Positions 50,281 to 59,270 are shown, counted from the stretch's first letter. The stretch: DNA of 64,000 nucleotides from CALLVY01 sp937899855 (GCA_039820405.1 JBCBQC010000009.1:1-64000); one strand, 5' to 3'. Numbers and translations are program-made. Notes: generated from the letters alone by a model not told the origin.

Positions 50281-51201
50281 TCACTGGTTGTCCTCACCGG
50301 GCGAGCTACGCGGGTTTTCGATGCTGTAATTGCCATCGATCGGCCGGCCGTCGCTGCCACAGTTATCGGGACGATCCTGGGTAAGGAAGAGGTCGATCTG
50401 TGCGCCGATGCGAATACTGCCCGACGGACTGTAGCGCGGCATCTGTTTCCAAACGAAGGCGGAAGCGCGATCCGTCACGGTGGCATCTTCCACCACCGAT
50501 CCGATACTGAGATTGCTGGTCTGCACCAAAAATTCCGCCGCCGTGTAGCGCTTGCACAAGAGACTGGGAATCGGAACGCGCCCACCGCTCTTGTCGCTCA
50601 CGATCAAGCCCAACTCACTCCCCATCGGCACCTTATACCCCGTCTTTAACTGATCCGTAATGGTATCCCCCTGGTAGATGACCTCCAGGATGGTATTCTT
50701 TTCCAGCTTATTGCTAAACCGCCGTCCGACGATCTGCGCCTCGACGCTGATCCGGCTAAGGCTCTTGATGTACTGATCGTAATCGTCGTTCCCCCCCGTC
50801 AGATCCGGCAGGGCCCTCTCGTCGGGCTGGAACTTGGTAATGGTCAGGTAAATCTTGCGGTTTTTCTTGACCCGCGAAAGCGGCCCCGGGCTTTGTTCCA
50901 GTACCGTATGGGCGGGTTTGTCTACCAAAAAGATGGAATCCGCCACGATGATTTCAAAGCTACGGGCTTTGGCCTTTTCGACGACCTCCTCCAGCGTCAT
51001 CCCGACGTAGTCGTGTACCTGGAGCGATTCGCCGTGGTTGGTGTAGCAGTGCAACCAGGTGGAGATGATCAGCAGCAGGACCCCGATCATGGCAATGATC
51101 CCCCCAAAGTTTCGTAGAAAAATCATGCTGGTCAAGAAGTAGTAGGTCTCTTTACCGTAGATTTTTAAACGTTCTCCCAACTGTTGCAAAATAGCTTTCA
51201 T
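50281..51201 (-). CDS. PASTA-domain membrane protein
   Basis: The 306-residue protein has one membrane helix (about residues 32-52, GGIIAMIGVLLLIISTW) and an extracytoplasmic part with PASTA repeats. The first is VHDYVGMTLEEVVEKAKARSFEI ending at VLEQSPGPLSRVKKNRKIYLTI; weaker repeats follow near residues 130-205 and 205-280. PASTA domains bind peptidoglycan fragments or cell-wall precursors in kinases and penicillin-binding proteins; here there is no kinase domain. It may serve a scaffolding role at the cell wall, next to the double D-Ala-D-Ala ligase gene. An exact -7 box lies 18 bases upstream. Confidence 0.85.
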   Translation of the reverse strand: MKAILQQLGERLKIYGKETYYFLTSMIFLRNFGGIIAMIGVLLLIISTWLHCYTNHGESLQVHDYVGMTLEEVVEKAKARSFEIIVADSIFLVDKPAHTVLEQSPGPLSRVKKNRKIYLTITKFQPDERALPDLTGGNDDYDQYIKSLSRISVEAQIVGRRFSNKLEKNTILEVIYQGDTITDQLKTGYKVPMGSELGLIVSDKSGGRVPIPSLLCKRYTAAEFLVQTSNLSIGSVVEDATVTDRASAFVWKQMPRYSPSGSIRIGAQIDLFLTQDRPDNCGSDGRPIDGNYSIENPRSSPGEDNQ

Positions 51202-51218
51202 CCGATTGGCTTTGTGCG

Positions 51219-51226
51219 CAAAGGTA
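51219..51226 (-). promoter_or_regulatory. -7 box of the PASTA protein gene
   Basis: The minus strand reads TACCTTTG, an exact match to TAnnTTTG, with transcription expected near 51213, a dozen bases before the ATG at 51201. Confidence 0.6.
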
Positions 51227-51336
51227 AAAAATGCTGTTAAGAAGTCCGCTCAAAAGTAGACTTTACTGGCGGGAATCTCCCCCGTCGATTTGGCCTGGAG
51301 CCGGGGCTTTTTGGTCCCCACCTCCGAGAGGGCCGC

Positions 51337-54033
51337 TCAAGGGGTCGTCGATACGGCCCGCCGTTGGTTTTGCTGGATGCCAAAGTCCAGGATGCGATCG
51401 ATAAACTCAAACGGCTTGTACCCATTTAGAGCCGACTGGTGAAAGATACAGGTCGCCGGCGTCATCCCCGGCAGCGAATTGACCTCGATGATGATCGTCT
51501 CGATCCGTCGGTCGGGCCATACCCGTACAAAGGCATCAATCCGGGCGTAACCCCGGACGTCCAGCACCCGAGCGGCCCGCTCCAAGTCTGCCTTTACCTG
51601 GCTGGCCACCGTTTGGTAATCCAGGCCCGGCGCCGCAAAACGGGCCGGGGTGATGTTTTGCCCTTCCCCCGCCAGAAATTTTTCCTCCAAACTCAAAATC
51701 GCTCCCCCGGCCAGGGCCTCCGAAGGCTCAAACACCTCGTAGCGCAGTTGGCCATCGGCTTCGTAGTGCGTCAGCAGCCCTCCGGTAATCTCCAAAAAGT
51801 GCAAAGCGCCCGCCCGCTCGATCAGGGTTTCGAGGAGCACCTCGGTTTTACGGGGAAACTCCTCCTTGTCGTGCAGCGCTAAGATCCGGCGATCTTCCGG
51901 TGCCACTTCTTCCCCTTCGCGGTACATGGCCCGGAGGAAAGCCGCCATCTGCTCCCGGTTACGGATGACCTTTACCGCGGAGCTGCAACCGTCGTCCACG
52001 GGCTTGGCGATGAGGGGATAATCAAAACGGGTCTCGATCCCAGCGAGCGTAGCCTCGGCATCGGCTACGAAGTCCACCTGCTGACTCAGCGCCTGCTGCG
52101 TCACCGAAAATCCCGCTTGGCGCAGTCGCTGTAAGGTGTCGAACTTATTGATGGTAATGCTGGAGGAAGCCGGACTGGACCCATTGTAAGGCAGGTGCAG
52201 GGTTTCCAACTGACCTTGTACCGTACCATCCTCTCCCGGGCGACCGTGCAGGGCGATAAAAACCACGTCTACCAACTGCGCCAGTTCGGCGTAGCTCAGG
52301 GCGCGCGGGGTGAAAACGGTATCCGGGGAGGCGTACTTTTGGGTAATATCGGCACATTCCGCCTTGATGCCTTCCACCACGGGATGGGTTTGGAAGTGAC
52401 GGATTTTATCGCGGATGTCGTCCGCATTGTCTTTTAGCATCAGGTTGATGGGAATCTGGTAAAGCTGGTGGCCATCGGCATCGCCGGTCAAGAAAATGGG
52501 AATCGCTTGATACTGGTCGGAGCTGGCTAATTTTTCGTAGATGTTCCGGCCACTCTCCACCGAGATGTGCCGTTCGAAGGAATAGCCCCCCATGATGACG
52601 GCGACCTGCTTGCGTTGGCCCCGTCCGGTACGCAAGCGTTCGATGGCCCGGTCCAGGGCGTCCAGCTGTGCTGCCCAGTGGTTGCGCTCCGTATAAGTCG
52701 CGATGCGCTCCTGAAGGGAAACGCGGATGATGTAGGTCAAAAATTGCGAGGGATTCAGTCCGATTTCCGCCGCCTGGTGAAAAAAGAAGGAGGAGGGCAG
52801 CATGCCCGAAGTCGTATTGGGGTCGTTGAGAAAAATTTGCCCGCTGGGCGTGATAAAGCCATCGATCCGGGCGTAGGTATTGAACTCGAAGTAATCGAAC
52901 AGCCGTTCGCATTCGTGGCGGATGGCCTGAATTTGCGCCTCGGGCAGTTCGATGGGCGTAATCTTCCGCGACAGGCCCGGGAGGTATTTGGAGCGGTAGT
53001 CAAAAATTTCGCTGCCCTTGACCACCTCGGTAGGCGGCAGGGCCACGGTACCCCCATCTTCCCGTCTCAGCACGATACAGGAAAATTCTTTACCAGCAAT
53101 AAACGATTCGACGATGACCCGTTGCTCGCTCAGATGGCTTTCGAGCAGGAGCTCACCGGCCCCCGTCGCCAGGCGCTCGTCGAGCACCGCCAGCAAGCGT
53201 TCGGGATGGTAAATGGTCTGGTCGCCAATCTGGAGGGGAAAGCCTAGCCCCCCGCGAATGTCGCTCAGGTCCCTCACGAATTGGACCCGCTCCTCGGGCG
53301 TCTTGGCTCGCCAGCCGGAGGCGCTCAAGCGGAGGCGGAAAAAGGCGCGATCGATCCGTTCGGCAAAAGCGGTATCCCCCAAGTCCTTGCTGATGATACT
53401 CACACCGATGGAAGAGCCCTGGTTGGCGGGGCGAATGACCAGGGGATCACCGATCTGCTCCACGGCTTTGGCGTAGTAGCTGGCGGGATCCGCCGTTGCC
53501 CAATCCGCCCGGTCGATGGTCAGGACCCGTGGGCAATCGAAGCCTCCGACTTCCATTAATTTTTTCTGGTACGCCTTGTCCATCCCGATGGCGCAGGCGC
53601 GGATGCCACTGCCGGTGTAGGGGATGCCGAGGCTTTCGAGCAGCCCTTGGATTTGGCCGTCCTCCCCGTAATTGCCGTGGAGGGCCAGAAAGGCCAGGTC
53701 GATGAGTTGGGGGAGTTCGGCGGGGGAGATGCGCCGGCCGACCGATTGGATGAGAGCGTCGCGTTGTGCCTCGTCGAGTGGTCCGAGGCTCTCCACGTAA
53801 ATCTGGAATTCGTGGGGAGAGTCGGGGAGTTGGTCTACGGGGGGGTAAAAATCGCGGATGGTCCCCTTGTAGATGTAGGGCCAATCGAGTAGGATGAGGT
53901 TGCGGGCGCTATCGATAAAGATGGGCACGGCTTCGAACAGCGACTTGTCCAGATTATCGTATACGGTCCGACCTCCGGCAAAGGCGATTTCCCGTTCGCG
54001 GGAGGGCCCCCCAAATAAAATCCCAATTTTCAT
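51337..54033 (-). CDS. Double-length D-alanine-D-alanine ligase-like protein (tandem ATP-grasp modules)
   Basis: The 898-residue protein is two complete Ddl-like modules in tandem, where a normal Ddl has about 300-370 residues. Module 1 begins MKIGILFGGPSREREIAF and has ALHGNYGEDGQIQG. It ends ARIDGFITPSGQIFLNDPNTTSGM, with Asp where EvNt is usual. Its ATP-lysine site reads VIRPANQGSSIGVS, with Arg for Lys. Module 2 starts near residue 472 (VAVIMGGYSFERHISVESG) with ALHGRPGEDGTVQG, then IAKPVDDGCSSAV and IIIEVNSLPGMTPAT. Each half thus keeps some key residues the other has changed. It may be a pseudo-heterodimer on one chain for peptidoglycan precursor synthesis, or it may act on another dipeptide. 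Start ATG 54033 is set by the conserved N-terminus. Confidence 0.88.
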   Translation of the reverse strand: MKIGILFGGPSREREIAFAGGRTVYDNLDKSLFEAVPIFIDSARNLILLDWPYIYKGTIRDFYPPVDQLPDSPHEFQIYVESLGPLDEAQRDALIQSVGRRISPAELPQLIDLAFLALHGNYGEDGQIQGLLESLGIPYTGSGIRACAIGMDKAYQKKLMEVGGFDCPRVLTIDRADWATADPASYYAKAVEQIGDPLVIRPANQGSSIGVSIISKDLGDTAFAERIDRAFFRLRLSASGWRAKTPEERVQFVRDLSDIRGGLGFPLQIGDQTIYHPERLLAVLDERLATGAGELLLESHLSEQRVIVESFIAGKEFSCIVLRREDGGTVALPPTEVVKGSEIFDYRSKYLPGLSRKITPIELPEAQIQAIRHECERLFDYFEFNTYARIDGFITPSGQIFLNDPNTTSGMLPSSFFFHQAAEIGLNPSQFLTYIIRVSLQERIATYTERNHWAAQLDALDRAIERLRTGRGQRKQVAVIMGGYSFERHISVESGRNIYEKLASSDQYQAIPIFLTGDADGHQLYQIPINLMLKDNADDIRDKIRHFQTHPVVEGIKAECADITQKYASPDTVFTPRALSYAELAQLVDVVFIALHGRPGEDGTVQGQLETLHLPYNGSSPASSSITINKFDTLQRLRQAGFSVTQQALSQQVDFVADAEATLAGIETRFDYPLIAKPVDDGCSSAVKVIRNREQMAAFLRAMYREGEEVAPEDRRILALHDKEEFPRKTEVLLETLIERAGALHFLEITGGLLTHYEADGQLRYEVFEPSEALAGGAILSLEEKFLAGEGQNITPARFAAPGLDYQTVASQVKADLERAARVLDVRGYARIDAFVRVWPDRRIETIIIEVNSLPGMTPATCIFHQSALNGYKPFEFIDRILDFGIQQNQRRAVSTTP

Positions 54034-54192
54034 ACGGCAAGTGTTCTGCGGTGATTCGTTCTTAAACTTACTCCGGGTACTAAAAATTGTTGCCCCCTCC
54101 ACTGGAAAACCGGGGGGGCTCAGAAATTGAGGGTAAAATTAGCAATAATTCCGAATTGAAATCCCGTTTGTGGCCCCGTCCGAGTGCTCGGT

Positions 54193-55041
54193 TTAGGGCT
54201 CGGGCAGTAGGGATTCCGTGCGTCGTCCCTGAAGCCAGCGTACGGCTAAAACGACCTTTTTGGCCTGATCCACTCCCACGATCAGGTAGTTGTCGCGGGC
54301 ACTGTTGCCCATCCCGGAAGCGATGAGGTGCAGGTTTTGGTAGCGGGTGTAGGAAAGGGCCTGGGTCCGTTGATTGGCTCCGACGTCTCCGGCGAAAAGG
54401 TAGACCGGCCGTTGGGTGGCGACCAGCAGGGGGACGATTTCGGGCCAGAAATTGATCCGGGGTGTTCGACCATCCAGGGAATTGGGGTGGTACTTTTGGT
54501 TTCGAAAGCTTGCGGGCTCCCCTTCCGGCGTCCACCACAAGACCTGGTGAAAACACACAAATATATTGCGGTAGCGCTCGGCTTTCGCCAGAGCCCCACG
54601 TACAAAATCCAACTGCTCCCGCCAAATGTTCCAACCGCCCAAACCGGGATCGAGTAGTAAAAAGAGGTCTCCCTCCACCGTAAATTTTTGGTAAGTGCGT
54701 CCATAGCGCTCCCGGTAGGGCGAACGCTGGCCCTGGTCGTGGTTGCCGGGGGTAAAGTACACGGGCCGCTCCAACTCCGCCACCGCCAGCTCGACGGAGT
54801 CCCAGTATTCGGGTCGGCTGTGGTAGACGATGTCGCCGGTGAAGACGCCGTGTCGGAGCTGGGGAATACTCCGCAGGTAGTCCCAGTCGGCCCGAAAGGG
54901 CGGATGGAGGCCGGGGAGGGTATCGGTGGGGGAACCGTAAACGTGACCCGCGATAAAAAAGGCGTAGGCTTGGTGCGAGCGCTTGCTGGTGCAGCTGTAC
55001 AGTAAGAGGGCGAGGACAAATAAGGGGTAGGCGTGGCGCAT
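54193..55041 (-). CDS. Calcineurin-like metallophosphoesterase lipoprotein
   Basis: The 282-residue product has a lipoprotein signal (FVLALLLYSCTS, Cys17). The metallophosphoesterase motifs are visible as FTGDIVYH (near residue 67), FTPGNHD (near 95) and a later FVCFHQVLWW with the His ligand. The first motif, normally D-x-H, reads FIAGHVYG, so the usual first Asp is absent. Phosphoesterase activity may be altered, or the ligand may come from elsewhere. No adjacent gene suggests a substrate. It lies 159 bases from the ligase gene and could share its transcript. Confidence 0.75.
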   Translation of the reverse strand: MRHAYPLFVLALLLYSCTSKRSHQAYAFFIAGHVYGSPTDTLPGLHPPFRADWDYLRSIPQLRHGVFTGDIVYHSRPEYWDSVELAVAELERPVYFTPGNHDQGQRSPYRERYGRTYQKFTVEGDLFLLLDPGLGGWNIWREQLDFVRGALAKAERYRNIFVCFHQVLWWTPEGEPASFRNQKYHPNSLDGRTPRINFWPEIVPLLVATQRPVYLFAGDVGANQRTQALSYTRYQNLHLIASGMGNSARDNYLIVGVDQAKKVVLAVRWLQGRRTESLLPEP

Positions 55042-55103
55042 GGGGTAAAATTAAGGGATTTCGGTAATTAAAAGGAGGGAGGGGGCTAATGCGTTATCTG
55101 AGA

Positions 55104-55136
55104 GGGATTTCGAAGGGATTTCGAAGGGATTTCGGA
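55104..55136. repeat. Three tandem copies of an 11-bp unit
   Basis: GGGATTTCGAA occurs at 55104-55114 and 55115-55125 and, with one change, at 55126-55136. It abuts the left end of the dispersed repeat. It is too short for a CRISPR array and has no spacers. Confidence 0.75.
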
Positions 55137-55394
55137 GGCGGACAGAATTTCGCCCATTGGGCGGGACCCCGCCCTCAAGGTACCGACACAACGGCCCTCC
55201 TTTGCGCAAACTACACCGAGGTACAGCTCCGCTACCCAGACCCGGAATTCCTCACTCCGGTCGGTTTCAATACCAAAGAATTTCCACCATCTAGAATGAG
55301 AAATTCTGGTTCATAGACGCTTTTTTGAAAAAATTCCATAAGCTGTTGGGACGTTTGGTGACCAAAATCGGCTGGAAGCCTTGAAAAATAAGGG
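55134..55394. repeat. Dispersed intergenic repeat, copy 2
   Basis: It matches copy 1 (13592-13825) at the left end, with CAGAATTTCGCCCA, the stem GGGCGGG-AC-CCCGCCC and CTCAAGGT. It also matches at internal CTACACCG and GCTCCGC, and at right-hand CATAGACGCTTTT, AAAATTCCATAA and GAAAAATAAGGG. The GC stem differs by an extra C but stays pairable. Confidence 0.7.
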
Positions 55395-55631
55395 AAAAAT
55401 TTCTCAAAAAAAGTGGCCCACTCGTTCAAAAAAGATTTTGAATGAGGACCAATGAGGCGCTGCCTAGCTTACCCACCGGCATTTCCCAAACGTTGACCGG
55501 GCCGTCAACGGACTCGGTCCAGTGCCCGGCATTCTCGGAAGCGACGGAGGCTAGGGCCGGTCTTGATTTCCAGAATCCTGGCCCGTTCCGCTTTTCGTGG
55601 GTACTTGGGATTCTCCATTGGGGGATTGGTG

Positions 55632-55639
55632 TATCTTTA
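55632..55639 (+). promoter_or_regulatory. Candidate -7 box at the CotH gene start
   Basis: TATCTTTA is one mismatch from TAnnTTTG and ends six bases before the ATG at 55646, so transcription would start at or beside the start codon and the mRNA could be leaderless. Confidence 0.35.
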
Positions 55640-55645
55640 CGGGGC

Positions 55646-58162
55646 ATGAACGGACTTTACCTTTTTTTGGGCCTGCTGTGCTTGGGGCTGGGATGGAGCG
55701 CCTGCTCCGACGAGCGCTCGGAGGATCCACGCTTGTGGGAACTCCCGCTGCTGGAGCTGCGGATCAAATCCGAACACTGGGTCCTGCTACAACGCAAGCG
55801 GCAGGCCGCCCTGCGGGCGGGCCTCCTGGTAAACAAGCCCGGGGATTACGTACCCGCCGAGCTGACTTATCAGGACCAGCAGTTACAAGGCCTCGTTCGG
55901 CTCAAGGGCGACTGGTTGGATCACCTGAAAGGGAAGAAGTGGTCGCTCCGCGTGAAGCTGGACTCCACCCAAAGCTTGTGGGGCATGCAACGCTTTTCCA
56001 TCCAACACCCGCGGACGCGTTCCTACCTGGATGAATGGGTCTGGCATCAGTTGCTAGAAGAGGAAGACATTCTGTGCCCTCGATACCGTTTCGTTCGGGT
56101 GCGCCTCAATGGCGATTACAAGGGAATCTTTGCCTTGGAGGAACATTTCGACCGCTTGCTTTTGGAACGCCAGGGGCGCCGGGAGGGCCCCATTCTCAAA
56201 TATGCCGAAGCGGGCTTCTGGCAGATGCAGGAGTACGATCGGATCCACGGGGTAGACCTGGGTGGCTACCTGCCCGTCTTTGAGGCGGCCGACATCGAGG
56301 TGTTCCAAAAAGGGCGTACCCGCCGGGATAGCGTGCTCGCCAGTCTTTACCAAGCCGGGCGACAGCGAATGGAGGCCTGGCGCTGGTCGGATCCGGGATA
56401 TTTGGGCGGGTTAGATACGAGTGCGATGGCCCGCTTGCTGGCCCTGGCCGACGTCGCGCAGGCCTACCACGCCCTGCGCTGGCACAACCTCCGCCTTTAC
56501 CACAATCCTCTCAGCGCCCAACTCGAGCCCGTCGTTTACGACGCCTACGGGAGCAACGGCCCTTACCGCTGGTTTTCCAAACCCTACTTCGGCTTTTACA
56601 ACGACCGGTACAAATGGGTCTATTTCCGAGAAGAGATGTTGCTTTTCCAATTGTTCAATCAGGCCGGCTTCCGACGGGCCTACTACCAACACCTCCAGCG
56701 CTTTACCCAACCGGCTTACCTGCGGGACTTCCTCGAACGCCACCGCTCCTCCATCACCACCTTCGAAAAAGCGCTGCAAAGTGAGTTTCCCGCTTACCAC
56801 TACGATTGGAATTTCCTGAGCGACCAAGCCGCCGACCTGGCCCGGCAACTTCCCGAGCAGCTACCGGAGCATCCCCCTTTTGTAAACATGATTTTCGGCC
56901 CCAGCTACGACTCCTGCCGGGCGACCTATCCCTTCCCCTCCGTCTCCCTGAAGAGTGAGTACCCTTCCCGTACCGATCGGCAGCAACTGCGCCTCTCCAA
57001 TTACTTTTGTCAAGCCCTCCAGCTTCAAGCCACCGGCCCCAAAAAGAGCAAGCCCCTCCACCGGCTCTACCCACCCCGGACACTGCCCCCCTACAATGCC
57101 TTCCAGCAGCCCCAGGTCCACTTGGATCTGGAGCTGCCCCCGGGCGACCGTTATGTCTTTTTCTCCATTCCGGGCAATGACTTTTGGTACCGCCACAAAA
57201 TAGACCGCAAGCCCATCGCCTTTGATGCTACCTTCCAGCCTCTACCCGATAGCCAGCTGGATTCCGCCCACTACGTATTTCGCGAGGAGGCCATTGTGTT
57301 GCCCGCCGGGGTCCACCGCATTGCGCGTTTGCAAATCTTACCTCCCGGTCGCGCCCTTTGGGTGGAGGCCGGGGCCAAGATCGACCTGGTGGAGGGCGGT
57401 GGTTTTTTGCTCCGGGGTAACCTGCGGATGGAAGGGGAAGCGGGGCGTGCCATTTACGTGGGGTCCAGCGATGGGCAATCGCGGGGTTGGCAGGTCATCG
57501 GGGCGCCGGAGGTCTTGCTGCGAGCAGTGTATTTCAGTAAGCTGGAGGGGCTGCGGGAACGGGGTTTCCGACACAGTGGGGGGCTGAGTTTTTACCGCTG
57601 CCGGCTGCGGATGGAGCACTGCCGTTTTGACGACTTTACGGGAGAGGATGCCCTCAATATCGTCTCCTGCCCGGAGGCGGTACTGGAGGACTTGGAGTTT
57701 AGCCATTGCCGGGGCGATGCCTTGGATGTCGATTTTTCCAAACTTTCGATCCGCAACGCTCGTTTTGTTGACATCGGTGGCGATGCCCTCGATGCTTCGG
57801 GCAGCGAACTGGAGGGGGAAAATCTGGTGGTGGAAGGGGTACAAGACAAAGGCCTATCGCTGGGGGAGGCTTCCCGGGTACGTCTGGCGCAAGTTGCGGT
57901 CCGGAGGGCCCGGATTGGGGTAGCGGTCAAAGACGCTACCCAAGCTACCCTAAGGGGTTTGTCGGTGGAGGCGACGGATTACGGCGTGGCGGTGTTCAAC
58001 AAAAAATCCAGCTACGCGGCGGCGCGGTTGGATTTGTCGGACTACGCTTGTGGAGAGGAGGCCAACTGCTTGGCTCTGGAGCGGGGACAGCACCTGTGGC
58101 TCGATCGGGTGGAGCAGCTGGCGACGGACTCAGTAGGGACCCTGCGTCGACGCTTTTACTGA
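55646..58162 (+). CDS. CotH-like protein with right-handed beta-helix domain, lipoprotein
   Basis: The 838-residue product has a lipoprotein signal (LFLGLLCLGLGWSACS) and a CotH-kinase-like domain (RLKGDWLDHLKGKKWSLRVKL near residue 88; HPRTRSYLDEWVWHQLL; NGDYKGIFALEEHFDRLLL). The last 250 or so residues form a right-handed beta helix (repeated short strands such as LRMEHCRFDDFTGEDALNIV, then LEFSHCRGDALDVDFSK). The CotH domain is an atypical protein kinase first known from Bacillus spore coats. A surface-lipoprotein version joined to a carbohydrate-lyase-like helix suggests adhesion or carbohydrate binding. Start ATG 55646 is set by the lipobox; upstream codons are poor. Confidence 0.83.
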   Translation: MNGLYLFLGLLCLGLGWSACSDERSEDPRLWELPLLELRIKSEHWVLLQRKRQAALRAGLLVNKPGDYVPAELTYQDQQLQGLVRLKGDWLDHLKGKKWSLRVKLDSTQSLWGMQRFSIQHPRTRSYLDEWVWHQLLEEEDILCPRYRFVRVRLNGDYKGIFALEEHFDRLLLERQGRREGPILKYAEAGFWQMQEYDRIHGVDLGGYLPVFEAADIEVFQKGRTRRDSVLASLYQAGRQRMEAWRWSDPGYLGGLDTSAMARLLALADVAQAYHALRWHNLRLYHNPLSAQLEPVVYDAYGSNGPYRWFSKPYFGFYNDRYKWVYFREEMLLFQLFNQAGFRRAYYQHLQRFTQPAYLRDFLERHRSSITTFEKALQSEFPAYHYDWNFLSDQAADLARQLPEQLPEHPPFVNMIFGPSYDSCRATYPFPSVSLKSEYPSRTDRQQLRLSNYFCQALQLQATGPKKSKPLHRLYPPRTLPPYNAFQQPQVHLDLELPPGDRYVFFSIPGNDFWYRHKIDRKPIAFDATFQPLPDSQLDSAHYVFREEAIVLPAGVHRIARLQILPPGRALWVEAGAKIDLVEGGGFLLRGNLRMEGEAGRAIYVGSSDGQSRGWQVIGAPEVLLRAVYFSKLEGLRERGFRHSGGLSFYRCRLRMEHCRFDDFTGEDALNIVSCPEAVLEDLEFSHCRGDALDVDFSKLSIRNARFVDIGGDALDASGSELEGENLVVEGVQDKGLSLGEASRVRLAQVAVRRARIGVAVKDATQATLRGLSVEATDYGVAVFNKKSSYAAARLDLSDYACGEEANCLALERGQHLWLDRVEQLATDSVGTLRRRFY

Positions 58163-58205
58163 CGACTTGCCAACGGATTTAATCACGGAAAAACACGTTT
58201 TAAGG

Positions 58206-59210
58206 ATGAGGTACGAAATTGGTTTTACCCTGGTCTTGCTGCTCTTCCTCGGCGATGGCTTGCGGGCGCAGGTAGGCCCGGATTGCAAAATGGATTTTGA
58301 GGAACTGACGAGCGATTCCATGACCCACTTTTTCACCACCTGCGACCTGGGACGCAAACGTCTGTTCGTCACCGGCGAGCACCACCACGCCCAATCCACC
58401 AACTTCGTTACCCAGACCTACCTCCAGTACCTGATGGACGACGGGCGCCTCAAATACATTTTCTTGGAAACGGGACGATCCTTTAGCGATGGCCTGAACA
58501 AATATTATCAAACCGGCGATCAAGCCTACCTCAAATGGCTACTAGAGGTGTACCGCCGCGACTACCCCAGTTACCACGACTTATACACCGGCATCCTGGA
58601 GTACAGCCGGGCCAAGTCCCTCCCGATCCAGTTTGTGGGGGTGGACGTGGAGTACCACACCCCAGGGGCCATCCACTCCATACTGGATCATTACGCAGCG
58701 CTGCTCACTCCCGAGGAGGTGGCGACACTCCGGTCGTTTTGTCGGGAGGACTTGGAGCAAAAAACCAATCGGGAAAAAGTGGATCAATTCCGGGAGGCAT
58801 TGTGGCAACGCCTCGCCAGCAGTGAGGTTGGTGGCGAGGGGGCGAAGCTACTGGAGATACTCCAAGGTATGGAGGACTACCGGCGAAACTGGGGCCAGCG
58901 GGACCGTTTGATGTTTGAAAAAATAGCGAAGACCCTGGAGCGGGATACTGCGGACCATACGGCTTATTTTTCGGTTGGGCTCCGCCACCTGGGGGCCAAA
59001 AAGACCGCTTTGAAAAATGTTCGCTACTACCTGCTCAAGGCGTTTGGTAGAGCGGAAATCTTGCTGTCCATGCTGAACTATCAGCACTGTTTGCGCCTCA
59101 ATGGGTCGGCGATCAAGCCAGTGGATAAAAAGCGAACGACCCGGAAGCGCTACGCTTTGGAACGAGGAAAGGAAGCTTTTGACCTCTGGATCACCGTGAA
59201 TGGTCAATAA
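58206..59210 (+). CDS. Secreted erythromycin-esterase-like (EreA/TIKI-fold) protein
   Basis: The 334-residue product has a signal peptide (GFTLVLLLFLGDGLRAQ). The motif FVTGEHHHAQSTNFVTQTYLQYL and the later LKYIFLETGRSFSDGLNKYY follow the EreA-like pattern GE-x-H plus E, which place metal or substrate-binding histidines and glutamates. VGVDVEYHTPGAIHSIL and YFSVGLRHLG add further conserved-looking residues. The superfamily includes Wnt-cleaving TIKI proteases and haem-handling ChaN proteins, so antibiotic hydrolysis should not be assumed. ATG 58206 fits the signal peptide better than an in-frame TTG upstream. It follows the CotH gene by 43 bases. Confidence 0.68.
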   Translation: MRYEIGFTLVLLLFLGDGLRAQVGPDCKMDFEELTSDSMTHFFTTCDLGRKRLFVTGEHHHAQSTNFVTQTYLQYLMDDGRLKYIFLETGRSFSDGLNKYYQTGDQAYLKWLLEVYRRDYPSYHDLYTGILEYSRAKSLPIQFVGVDVEYHTPGAIHSILDHYAALLTPEEVATLRSFCREDLEQKTNREKVDQFREALWQRLASSEVGGEGAKLLEILQGMEDYRRNWGQRDRLMFEKIAKTLERDTADHTAYFSVGLRHLGAKKTALKNVRYYLLKAFGRAEILLSMLNYQHCLRLNGSAIKPVDKKRTTRKRYALERGKEAFDLWITVNGQ

Positions 59211-59270
59211 AAAACCACGGCTAATGAAGCTGGCTCCGCTCCAGCCCCACCACCAACGATTCTACCTGTG

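Larger units (their letters stand above)
55042..55645. other. Gene-free interval with short tandem repeat and dispersed repeat
   Basis: No ORF here has recognisable domains; an ATG at 55442 is in frame with the CotH gene, but the codons before 55646 do not look like protein. The interval holds an 11-bp repeat (55104-55136), the second copy of the dispersed repeat (55134-55394) and a -7-like box just before the CotH start. Confidence 0.6.

Noticed and set aside
55442..55645. An N-terminal extension of the CotH gene from ATG 55442
   Set aside because: The extra 68 codons lack protein-like composition, and the lipoprotein signal begins at 55646.
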